Shown piece by piece: positions 1 to 10,070 of a stretch of DNA of 64,000 nt. This stretch comes from Aporophyla lueneburgensis (lineage: Eukaryota; Arthropoda; Insecta; Lepidoptera; Noctuidae). Made by a program: the position numbers and the translations under genes. Location of the stretch: NCBI GenBank assembly GCA_932294355.1, contig OW028757.1:16733001-16797000 (forward strand), in the 5' to 3' direction. Within the stretch, counting starts at the first letter, position 1. The number at the start of each line of letters is the position of its first letter. The notes beneath the pieces are model-generated. The model saw only the letters and a list, made by a program, of their open reading frames with translations. It was not told the origin of the DNA and did not search any database.

Positions 1-116
1 GAACGGATATCACCGCGTAATGACCGCTGCTGTATTGTTGTGTGTGAACACACCAGAGAATTACACATACTGCGGTTATGGGCGACCAACTATAATTATT
101 AGTAGATAATTTAAAC
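1..116 (+). repeat. ~250-bp tandem unit, copy 1 (first part)
   Basis: The block beginning 'ggatatcaccgcgtaatgac' at base 5 recurs at 1323 and 1569. The distance between copies 2 and 3 is 246 bp. After removing the two insertions (117-312 and 328-1190), the distance between copies 1 and 2 is about 259 bp, so this is a diverged tandem array of at least three units. Copy 1 resumes at 1191. The unit matches no gene I know. Confidence 0.75.
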
Positions 117-305
117 AGGAGCGAGAGTGGCGACCGCGTATCGGCAAGCATAGTGTGGGACGGCCCCAACTAGATGGACCGACGACGTCTAGAAGGTGGC
201 TGGGACAGACTGAATACGAAAGGCGGAATACAGGGTGTTGTGGTGCATCATAGGAAAAGCCTATATTCAACAGTGGACTGTGATAGACTGAGTTGATTAA
301 TTAAG
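117..305 (+). mobile_element. RTE-clade LINE 3' end, decayed
   Basis: A degenerate reading frame contains the C-terminal motif of lepidopteran RTE elements (a 'TRWTDDV...VAG' block followed by 'AYIQQWT'). It is 5'-truncated and has internal stops. The heptamer tttaaac lies at 110-116 and again at 306-312, so the edges look like a target-site duplication. It is inserted in tandem-unit copy 1. A second copy with a clean TSD is at 26604-26739. Confidence 0.7.
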
Positions 306-316
306 TTTAAACTAAA

Positions 317-1190
317 ATAAAGTCACTCATCTGCCTAGCCTTTTCCTAAATAAAGGTCGGCTTCGAGTCTAATCGGATCTAAATAGCAGCTATAATATCA
401 GTATTTTACAAAGAGTGACTGCGTATCTGACTTCCACAACCCATTTACTTGGTGAGACTGGTTGTCAAACTCACAGGCTTTTGACGACCCGTAATGACTG
501 TAAATGATCCACGTATGACAGCTGAGACCAACGGCTTAACGTGCTTTCTGAAGCCAAGAAAAGTCTTGGTATGTAAAGATCACCCATTTTTTTTTTTTTT
601 TTTTCAGGATGGGAAATCATCAAATGACTTCTCCCGCTCTGGGCGGAGCGGGAGGGCGTGTCAGACTTTTACTGACTAAAACCCACCCGTGTTCCATCAG
701 TTGCCCATGTGCCAGGGTCACGGTATCTCTTTCGAACAATCACGCGACCCCGGCAGGCATCGGTCCTAGTAGACCCCTACACTGCTGCTGACATCTCTTT
801 GAGGCGCGCGTGGAACACTGCGCGCCGTCGACCCGAGCCTGGTCCTTACCGGGCGGCGAGCTACCCATTGCTCGCCACCCGCAAGCTCGCGCCTACGGTG
901 GCCGGGAGTCCGCAATCGACTCCCGACGCCCGGGGCGTCTCCTCCTGCGGCGGCTAGGGGCATGAGGGCGCAGAGACTGCCACTCCCTCACGCGCCCCGC
1001 CTCCTCCTTCGCGAGCATTACTGCTTCGCAGAAGGAGGTGACGGCTTCCCATTCCCTCTCGCTCCGTACCATGGCTCGCACCAGGGCCGGACGCGAGAGG
1101 TCGCCGCCGCCGAAAGATCACCCATAAAATCGCGGCAAGCTTAGCTTAACCCGGTCAATAGACCCGAGCGGCTACTAGAATAAAGTCACT
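317..1190 (+). repeat. S1 repeat copy, split by an R1-type insertion
   Basis: This is the abundant lepidopteran S1 repeat: a 'tgcctagccttttcc' start, then 'ggttgtcaaact' and 'aacggcttaacgtgct' blocks, and a 'taacccggtcaatagacccg' end. The 12-mer aataaagtcact occurs at 316-327 and 1179-1190 and is read as its TSD. The element body is 328-586 plus 1125-1178, interrupted by the LINE fragment at 587-1112. S1 may be a SINE or another non-autonomous element; its class cannot be fixed from this window. Confidence 0.75.
587..1112 (-). mobile_element. R1-clade LINE 3' end, 5'-truncated (526 bp)
   Basis: On the minus strand this reads the last ~70 codons of an R1-like ORF2 (stop near 893), then the 3' UTR, then an 18-nt poly(A) (T tract 587-604). 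It is about 96% identical by eye to 49513-50018. The TSD aaagatcaccca is exact at 575-586 and 1113-1124. The insertion lies inside the S1 copy at 317-1190 and is therefore younger than it. The GC-rich composition contrasts with the AT-rich surroundings and is typical of this family. Confidence 0.92.
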
Positions 1191-1660
1191 ATTTGCTACG
1201 AAATAAACTGCATCCGAGGATTTAACTACTGCAACCATTGAAGTTATTTGCGTTTAATGCAAATCAAATATTCTTAATCTATACAAAAGTATTCTTACGT
1301 GATTAGTGCGGTGAACAGTGGGCAGATATCACCACGTAATTACCGTCCCTGTATTGTTGAGTGTGAAGACACCAAAGGATTGCACATACTGCGGTTATAG
1401 GGAGTTATAGTAGACGGTAGTTTAAATCTACGAAATAAGCCTTACCGAGATAGTCCCAGGATTAAACTACTGAAACCTATGAAGTTATTCTCGTTTATGA
1501 AAATGAAATATTTATAAACTTTTCTAGAGTATCCGCACGCACATATTTTGTGCGGCGGACCGCGAGGCGGATATCACCGCGTAATGACCACGACTGCATT
1601 GTTTGCGTGTGAACACACCAGAGAATTACACTGACGGCGGTTATGGATAGCCAACTTTGT
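1191..1660 (+). repeat. ~250-bp tandem unit, copies 1 (end), 2 and 3
   Basis: Paired blocks show the tandem structure: 'ctacgaaataa' at 1196 and 1429, 'aactactg' soon after each, and the 'gatatcacc' block at 1325 and 1571. Divergence between units is considerable, so the array is old. The sequence after about 1662 no longer matches the unit. Confidence 0.75.
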
Positions 1661-1877
1661 AGTGATTATCATTTTATGAGACCGTAAGGTAGAAACAAAG
1701 CCTTGCTTTTTGAAATTGTCCCAACAAAATGATATTGGGGAAAATGGTAACAGTTTTAACTGCTTTAGGGTTGAGCAGGTTTATGAACTACAAATTTGTA
1801 ATCTAATTTTTTGAGTAAATAACTTTGTATGAAAGAATATACTTACATCACCATCATTTAAAATAAATAGATAAATT

Positions 1878-2128
1878 TACCTAGCCTTTTTCCAACTATA
1901 TCGGTGCTGGCTTCCAGTGTACCCGAATGCAGGTGAGTGCCAACATTTTTTATGAAGTGACTGCCTATATGATCTCCACAAACCAGTTACTTAGTGGGTA
2001 ATACGAAAGCCTCTTGGTAAAACTGGTTGTCAGAATTTCAGACTTCGGAAGATCCGTAACGACTGCCAATTATCTATGAATGACCGCCGTGAACAATGGC
2101 TTAACCTACCTTCCGAGACGTAACCACG
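1878..2128 (+). repeat. S1 repeat copy
   Basis: The same order of blocks as the S1 copy at 317-1190 is present: 'cctagcctttttccaacta', 'gactgcctatatgatc', 'ggttgtcagaa', 'cgtaacgactgcc' and 'atggcttaacct'. It ends after the 'ccttccgag' block and lacks the terminal 'cccgatcaat' segment. Confidence 0.75.
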
Positions 2129-2800
2129 ATTTACTAAAATAAGAACCATTAGATCCATATTCTTATCAATCGAAATAATCATCACAACAATTTCTTCACT
2201 AACAATAAATTCTGTACGACTTATTTATAACATCATCCATTATCAAGTATACCCACACTTTCAAAACTATAGCAAAATTTGACCACTATAAAAGTGACAA
2301 ATGACAGCATTTGTTTAAAATAAAAAAAAATTAAAAACAGAACGCTATTAATGTCGCCATTTTGCTTTCAAAGTGCACAATGTATTTAAAGCTAGGCCGG
2401 ACACATACAATATACAAAATACGCGCGTCATCTGCCAGTTCGTCATTTAGCTCGGAAACAAGTTCAATCGTTGCTTGGTATGACCGTGTGTATCACCAAA
2501 GTAATGTTCGGATCATGGCGTCCTAATATAGTTTGTATGGCACATTCATTATTTTAATGAAACTTAGTTTTGCATCGTGATTTGATTATTAATTGTGTCG
2601 GAATTAGGTTGGATATTCAATAAACTGATAATGGGCGAAGAATTAGGGCAGTGCTCCTTTTGATGATGTGAGAGGAAAAGAACGATAGATAGAAAGTTAT
2701 GAACGAAAGTACATAGCTATGAAACACAGTTGCAACGCCTGAAAAGCTTTTTTATTGAAGAAAATACTAGGATTAGGTACGTTATTCTTTATTTAATTCA
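2129..2800. other. AT-rich spacer, nothing recognised
   Basis: No open frame of note, no TSD-bounded element and no RNA gene was seen. The composition is ordinary AT-rich intergenic DNA. Confidence 0.6.
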
Positions 2801-2860
2801 GTAAGAGGGTAGCATTTTCTGCTTCATAGGATTCTGAAGCAGAATATTTTCCCCTCTTAC
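2801..2860. repeat. 25-bp imperfect hairpin
   Basis: Arms 2801-2825 and 2836-2860 pair with a few mismatches across a 10-nt loop. Looser pairing continues outside (tttatttaattca with the complement of taaattccttat). The size would suit a small-RNA precursor or a decayed MITE; there is no evidence of transcription. Confidence 0.5.
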
Positions 2861-2984
2861 TAAATTCCTTATCTTACTTTATCTTCTTTATATTTTAAAC
2901 AGGCACTATTAATATTTTTTTAACAGCTAAGTGTGAAAAGTTTTTCAACTATAAACACATTCCAGTGTAACCAATGCCAACAGA

Positions 2985-3545
2985 CAATTGAAACATAGCA
3001 TAATCAGCCCAGACCCCCACTTTGTGACAAGGAGTGGGCCGTAATCCACAACACGGGTCAATCAAGTAGGTGGATATCACAAAACTTAGAACAGCGTCGG
3101 TGAAGGGCGGACAACGTCCTTTTCCGGGCACCTAAATGGCTCCAGGGGTGACTAATTTGGGTACATCCGTCGCCCAAATTCCTTAGGAACCATGGTGTTC
3201 CACGTCCGCTTCTCTAAAATTTAAGGGTGTGATAAACAATATAATGATGTTAATATAATGTTATTATAACAATAGTCAGTAAGAGTTTGACAAACACTTC
3301 TGCCACCCCAGGGTGGAGGAAATCCATGAAGATTTTCACCCAGACATCAAAAATAATAGCGGATGTCACATTATCTTAGAATGTTTGGCACTAGGACACA
3401 CCAGTTTCCTCACGATGTTCTCCTTTATCATTTTGAGAGCAGTGGTGATGAAATAATTTACACAAAATAAAGTGCCTGCTTGGGTTCAAACGCAACGCGC
3501 ATACAACTCGTAACTCGCAAGTCGCGTTACCATTGGGCATACTGT
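2985..3545 (-). repeat. tRNA-type SINE (S2), split by a ~250-bp insertion
   Basis: The 3' half of the SINE, in reverse, is at 2995-3085 ('ggagtgggccgtaatccac') and the 5' tRNA-like half at 3345-3545 ('gcctgcttgggttcaaac', 'taccattgggc'). Between them lies unrelated sequence containing 'gtccttttccgggcac' and 'gccaccccagggtggagg', flanked by imperfect ~20-bp copies of the SINE (near 3070 and 3341) that may be a TSD. I recognise the inserted text as a recurrent lepidopteran repeat but cannot assign a family. Confidence 0.6.
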
Positions 3546-3892
3546 TATCTATACCATCATAGGCACCATGATATTATATGAAATTTGATTATGAAAATAG
3601 AAACATAAAAAACAGAGACATTGCAGTTAACTTAACTATTATCTAGGGACAATACCGTGATCGATGTCATATTACCCGGCTAGAAAATGAGCGGTAACGA
3701 GCACTTTTCCTTCAATTTAGTCAATTATGCAAATTGAGCAAAGAGTAGAGAAAGTTAGTCAATACAGTCCAGGCAATCAATTGCTTTTGTAGAAAAGGGC
3801 TATAAATACCAAGTTTAATTAAATGAAATGTTTATTTATATAAGTAGATCTTATAAAACACCTTTAGCTGTCAGTATTTAAAAAAAGAACTA

Positions 3893-4130
3893 AATGACGT
3901 CTGCATTTCCTAGCTGACTGTTCCCAGAGAAGAAACGCCGAAACAAACTCAGAGGTCATGATCTCTTTTAAAGTCCAAATATTTTATTATTGCAATTTCA
4001 TGTGAGTTTAAAAAGCAGGGCTATGTCTGGAGGAGCCTTTTGAAGAGGGAGCCATTGCAGTTTTGAGCTGACCTGTCCCAACACACGGCATGTTTGTATC
4101 AGACATCGTGTAGCTCAACCTTATTTTAGG
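3893..4130 (+). repeat. Interspersed repeat K, copy 1
   Basis: It shares 'gccgaaacaaactcagaggtc' (split here as gccgaaacaaactcag plus aggtca) and 'tctcttttaaag' with 37560-37750, in the same order and orientation. There is no coding potential. The family class is unknown. Confidence 0.55.
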
Positions 4131-4314
4131 GAGGTCAACACTCTCCAACAACTATTATTACTGCTACTTATCATCTCTATGTTTGTGAAGTCTAAGGCAA
4201 AAATATTTTGAACGTCTAGCTGATGTATTCCTTAGAAATAGGCGAGACAACAGTAAATTATGTCAATTAATGTGTCAAACTACTTTGGTGCGCAGAAGTA
4301 GATAATGTATGGCC

Positions 4315-4808
4315 TAGTTATGGCCCGAATACGGGTTTTACCGAATGTGAATATTCGGCCAAATGTTCGGTTAAAACCGAATATTCGGCCAAGTATTCGG
4401 CAGGATAAGGCGCACATTAGCGTGTATCTCAAAAATTCAAATTTGTAATTGTGCTGATCAAGCGCGTTGAAGCGCACGTTCCTTCCGTGTCCGCATAGTG
4501 ACGTCATATCCCTGGACGGAAAGGACTGTTATTGCATCTTGCCCTTAGGTTAGAAAGAAAATACGTTTATTTGCGGGGTTAGCAATAATCCAAGTTTGGT
4601 TATGTTAAAAGGACCCACTTGTATTTATAATTGTGTTACTTTATATATGCTTATACTAGAGTTTTTAATACAATATTATTTAGTACTATATCTCGGCGTT
4701 TTTATATTATTCTATAGTTCGTCGATTTTACCGAATAATCGGGCGAACACATATGTTCGATAAACCTGCCGAATACCGAACATAAAACGAATACTTGGCG
4801 CATCTCTA
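4315..4808. mobile_element. Non-autonomous hAT-type element (494 bp)
   Basis: An exact 8-bp TSD, gtatggcc, lies at 4307-4314 and 4809-4816, the diagnostic length for hAT transposons. The left end 'tagttatggcccgaatac' and the complement of the right end 'tagagatgcgccaagtatt' form imperfect terminal inverted repeats. The subterminal regions are packed with 'cgaatattcgg' motifs in both orientations, probably transposase-binding sites. There is no transposase frame, so it depended on an autonomous relative elsewhere. Confidence 0.8.
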
Positions 4809-4816
4809 GTATGGCC

Positions 4817-6575
4817 CCAAATATTTGCAATAAATTACCAAGTGTTTGGAAAGACTTGACAACAGTGCTATTTAATAGTGTCTACTATATCAGAGATTTT
4901 TGTTTTTGTTAAATTCTCATATATTCTAATAAATTATTACATCATAGAATTTTTTTTTAAATTGCTCTGGATTGACAGATCTGGCTTCTGTTTTTTTAGT
5001 ATGACTAAAGTTTAATTGAAATATGACTAAACTTTAATGTATCATAAACCTCTGTTACGTATAATTTACATATAGTTGCAAAATAATTGTCTATTCTATT
5101 CGATTTTCTAGAATTCGATACAATTCTGTCTTTGGATACTGTAATTATTTCAATAAAAGCATAAATAACTAACATCCACAACCAAGTAACTAGGCAACAC
5201 GGTAGGTACGGGGATAATAGAGAAGCGGGGGTGAATCGTGACAAAACTTTACAATGGATTTTAACGTTAATACACAAATAATATAATTCACCTCGTTTGT
5301 ACCTTTTGATTTCCGATTTCTATTTTAACCATCAATCAGCAGGCACGTCATAAATCAAACATATATCAAAATACAGAAAACACAAGATGAAACGGATACA
5401 ATTTTTCATACCAAACATCTCATCAAGATTTTTGATTAAAATGCCTTGTATCAGCTAACAAGATTTGCAAATGATATAACTCGTACCGTGAGAACCCTTC
5501 AAGTCAAGATTATCCCAAATGTAACGTATATCATATAATCTTATGGCAGATGTCATAAAACCAAGAGCGTAAAAACCAATTTTTCTCCATATATTACTGA
5601 CATTTCATTCGTATTCGCGATAGGTACATTTTTATTCGGTTGGTGTGCGTGGCTTTCTTTAATAATCCGCTTAAGGGTATGCTAATGGTGTTAGAGAGAA
5701 GCGGGCATAAAATTCATAAGGAAAACTCGACACTGGTATTAATTCTGTTGTGCACCAAATTAACTTAAGTCGGGATATTGCTATATATTTCTTTCTAATG
5801 TAAAAAGATAGAGACGGAAATATATTGGAGCTGTCAAATTTTCTTAAGATTTCCTTCTACAAATCTACGCCAAATTCAAGGCAATCGAGGAATATAATAA
5901 CTTCCTGCCAGTGAATGAATTCTAAATATCGGATCAGTCCTTCCAGTGGTTACTTCTTACATCTGAAAAAGCAAACTTTGTCACTTTATAATAAGTATTG
6001 ATGTAAATTAATGATCCCGCCCCTTTCGCATGGGTGCAATGGCTTCATGTCAAAACATCGAGATTTCTGTGCTATATCTATGTTGAATTTAAGGGTACAA
6101 CACAAAAACCTTCCAAAATAAATGCTCTAAAGAGTTATATAGACAGACACGAAGCGTTTTTTTGTAAGTAGGCTTCCGAATATTTATACTTCTAATCGCT
6201 CTTCATTAACACACAGGACACACCCTAACAGCGAGTATATTTGAGGCATCCGTCCTCCCGACTGTCAATGAACAAAATGGAGAGAAATATGCCAATGGGA
6301 CTCCCATAGAAAACCTTCAATATGCTAGTCCGGTTTTTCATTAAAAGTAATCCCGAATTTCGAGATTTCTGTTTTATTATTCCCGAATAGAATAGGGCTT
6401 CGTCTATAAATACGGATGTTCTTAATAAAACTCAAGGTTTTTTTTTTTATGAAAAGATATTATGATGTTTGAATTTATAGAATTGTATGGAGAGATTAGA
6501 TTACTGTGTTACTATGGTGACGGAAAAAACATTTCAGGTATTTGATATTTTTCACTTCTTAGTCTTGTGTGGCAT
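4817..6575. other. AT-rich spacer, nothing recognised
   Basis: Several short frames occur but none resembles a protein family or has a start context or splice pattern worth calling. No TSD-bounded element was found. Confidence 0.55.
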
Positions 6576-6579
6576 AATA

Positions 6580-6750
6580 TGCCGATAGTGTCCCCCACGC
6601 TGGGACACAGGCCTTTTTTCGGTGAGAAGCGGGGCCAGTGCGGGTTGATAGATATCACACGACTATTAAATTTTAGTGGTTCTAGGACATATTTCGTCAC
6701 GAAATCATTTTCTCCTTGACCGTTTTGAGAGCTACTTAGGTCATAGCTCA
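6580..6750 (-). repeat. tRNA-type SINE (S2) fragment
   Basis: The reverse-oriented 3' portion is recognisable from 'gctgggacacaggcc', 'agtgcgggttgatagat' and 'ggttctaggaca'. The tRNA-like head is missing beyond the 'ttgagagc' block. Confidence 0.7.
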
Positions 6751-7554
6751 TTTGTAATAAGGAATATCAAAGGATTATTTGGAGTGATGTCTTTTGTTTT
6801 AAGTTTTTAATCAGTAATTTGTACAAGACACGCCCCTGTCTTCGATGGGTTTTACGACTTGAAAATCATTAATTTCTTTAAAATAAACAAAAATTTTATT
6901 TTTTGTTTAACAATTTGTATTATCGTGGGTTTTTTGCAATTTGCAGTTCAGTATCAGGTTGTAAAATACAATTAAAATATTATTCGCCACCGTAATAAAT
7001 ATGTATGTCTACAATTAATATCATTAAAATCATCAGTACAACTAGACGGTTCAGTTCATTAAGCACCATTGAATATTTTTTCATTCAATAAGACGACTAG
7101 TGGTGATATAGTCTGGGGCTGGAATCTTCTGATTTTATTTTCCGTATTTTGAAATTTGCAGGTACTGCAAGTTGCAAAAACGTAAGAAAGTTTCAATTTC
7201 GTGAGCACCCTGGCACTCGACATCGAGTGTCAATTTCACAGTTATTGTAAATTTGCCGTCTGTCGGGACCAGTCCAAGGCTACAATGGGTCTTTCTTCAT
7301 TTAAAAGTCCTTTTCAGATATTGGCCTTGCATTGTTAGAATCAAACACAATATAATCTTTTAATGTTTGGATTTTAAAATATACAACGCCGTTTGAGTTT
7401 CTTTTGGAAATTATTATTATTTTATTTAAAAAAAATTGCCGTCTATCAAATGTCGGCGCCATCTTGTCGTCTTTTGACATATTTCTTACATTTCTCATTT
7501 CAACATAAATGTTGTAACCAATTTTGTGTAACAACATTTTGATTTAAAAGTATG

Positions 7555-7660
7555 TTTATGGAGTGTTTTGCCCGTTCTTCTCTATAAGTAACTACTACGC
7601 TTGACTGACCAAACCATTGACAATTCAAAAAGGCATTTAATTGGTTTACTTTAAAACTAT
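7555..7660 (+). repeat. Interspersed repeat J, copy 1
   Basis: The blocks 'cgttcttctctata', 'ctactacgct' and 'ttgacaattc...attggttta' recur in the same order at 15865-15975. This is probably a remnant of a retroelement 3' region; family unknown. Confidence 0.5.
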
Positions 7661-8912
7661 TGTCTAACAAAATACTGATGTGTACAAGTGTCTTAAAATA
7701 TCTAGTAAAAGAAATAAACAACATATCATTTCAATTACATCTTATATAGTTCGTTCCTTACAAATGTCTATCCTTATTACTTAAAAAGTCCTACATACCT
7801 ACTTCTGAATCAAATAAGGATATTTCCAAAGTATTTTCGTAGACAGACAGTCTAGCGACTCGGCTGTATTTTCTGAATATGCGATAATTTTTGATATGAA
7901 AATATTCTCAGAAACAAATTGTAAGATTTATTTTAGTTCGTTTGTTCATCCCGAGTCGTTTATCATTCAATATTGTCTCTTTCGAATAAAAAGAATATTT
8001 AAAGCTATAATTAGGTGTTTTCATCGTTTTTACATCGCCATCCTGTTTTTAAGTGGCGAACTGATGAAATGTTTTTGTTTTTATGACAAAGAGATATTAT
8101 TATTATTATACAGGGTTTATTTTTAAGGATTTCATTCGTGTATTTTCCATTCATTGTTCACGTAGGTGGTTTATTCATTCTGGCTGAAAGAAAATACACA
8201 AAATTTTTATGACTTTCACACTCTGAATTAAAGTTTTAATAAATTGCGTCGATAATTCTTGGCTACTACTACGAACAACATGAATATATTGGATGCCTGA
8301 ATCCAAAATTTGCTGAAAAACTCGTTCACGTGTATTAATTTAAGGCACAAGTAAAAATAACCGTGCAAAGGCGAACTTATTGTTTATATGTTCCATTATT
8401 TGCTAAGTGACAAATCTCTAACGACACATGTGAACCAAAATCGTTAAAACATTTTGAACGTGAAAAGCCTCCGTCAATGTAAAATGTCACCAGCAAAAAT
8501 ACATAAATGTTACTTTTACCAAGTGAGGAGATAAAAAAAACAAGAAAGACAATGAACCTATCCTCATATATCTCGTCGAGACCTCTCCCCGAAAATTGGC
8601 TGAATACACAAATACTTTCGCGCGCCGAAATAAACAGAAAAACAAAGGTCGACAAAATGGTGGCAAGCGGACACATTGTTCTGTGTGGAGCAATTAAACT
8701 TTTAAAATGGCTTTCGTTTTCAGAAAATACACGGTTTTACTATTACTTAGCTTGACGCTGATGTTTTAATTAAAAGGTGGTGAAAAATCTGATGGAGGTT
8801 TAAAATTTTGAAGGAAGTACATGGTAGGATGTGGACAGAAACGTAGACTGAAAAAAAGAAAATCATGAGCAACTTTATTGACTCTGATTTGCGAAATGTG
8901 ACATGATATTCA
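7661..8912. other. AT-rich spacer with short chance frames
   Basis: Overlapping frames of 60-100 codons on both strands around 8377-8755 have no recognisable domain, and the two strands conflict with each other. I read them as chance. No repeat was identified. Confidence 0.5.
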
Positions 8913-8914
8913 GG

Positions 8915-9122
8915 TTCTCATTTCTTTCCATGGGTGTGGAGTAAGAGGCGACTAAGGGACTAACAAGACAATGGATAGCAGCATTCTCTATGCATTTTAC
9001 CATCGTACTGCGATCGCCAACCCGCCTGCCAAGCGTGGCAATTAAGGCAAACCCCCTTAAACTGGGGGAGGCTTATGTCCAGCAGTGGACGTGTTTCAGC
9101 TGAGATGATGATGATGATGATT
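8915..9122 (+). repeat. Interspersed repeat C copy, with (GAT)n tail
   Basis: It runs from 'tttccatgggtg' through 'tctatgcattttaccat', 'gcgatcgccaacccgcctg' and 'ccagcagtggacg' to a gatgatgatgatgat tail. It is homologous to 15618-15840, 30300-30505, 47403-47632, 55795-55990 and 57205-57315. The GAT tail and the 'cagtggacg' ending resemble the 3' end of RTE elements, so C may be an RTE-mobilised non-autonomous family. Confidence 0.75.
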
Positions 9123-9938
9123 TAGGTTAATTGTGATGACATTAAGAATCATTAACCATCTTATGATGCTGTAAATGTCAATGAAGATTTAGCAATGGAT
9201 GACGAATGTATTACTGAAAACGAACTAAAATATAAGGATTACATCCCAAATTGAAGACTAAGATAACATATAAGCAAAATGAAGACAGATAAGACCATCT
9301 TAATATCACTCCAAAATCGCCTAAGGCTAAACATGATTTTCTTCAAAGATCTCGAGTGAACGATCATATTGAGGAAAACACAGAAATCGAAAACGTTTGT
9401 CGTAAAAAGAGAAACAACATGTTTGAAGCTGCCGACGAAAAGGGTACCTTACAACTGTATGACAAAATACAGACAAATGTTTTATTGACAGTTAAATAAA
9501 ATACTGAATGAGTTTCTTTTATTTAAGAATTTCATTCATGATTTTATGATTGAATGGTTAAAATTTTACGAGATGAATTTCTACTAAAGATAAAATAGCT
9601 ATAGAAACATTGGAATTTCATTCATCACAGCAAGCAGCCCTAAAAGGTAAACATGAAGTAAATACATTTTAATCAAAATGAAATTGTAACAGGAATCCTT
9701 ACGGTGCTATAAATAACGTTAAACTAAATTGAATTTGAAGACATCTAATTTACAGGCAAATGAAGTTAATTTAAACTTCTATAAGGTTTCCAATATACCT
9801 ACATACCTATTTTGTAAGAAAACCTTGTTCAATGACAGCTTGTATCTCGTTTAGTAGTCTTTGTTTTTTTTTTCACCTCCCTCTTGCCGCTTACAGTGAT
9901 TTTGCTTGGACTTAAAATATCAGCAATGTATAAAACGA
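9123..9938. other. AT-rich spacer, nothing recognised
   Basis: No frame, repeat or RNA gene that I can support. Confidence 0.5.
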
Positions 9939-9939
9939 A

Positions 9940-10070
9940 ATGACAGCCGTGTTTAACGGCTTTACGTGCTTTCTGAATTACAGTGCGGTCTCGATATGTA
10001 AAGATGCTCACCCATCCACGGACCAACCGTAACAAGAGTAGTTAAACCTGATCAATCAATCTTCAATCAT
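9940..10070 (+). repeat. S1 repeat, 3' fragment
   Basis: It contains 'tgacagccgtgtttaacgg', 'acgtgctttctg', 'tcacccatccacggaccaac' and the 'taaacctgatcaatcaat' terminal block. The 5' two thirds of S1 are absent. Confidence 0.7.
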
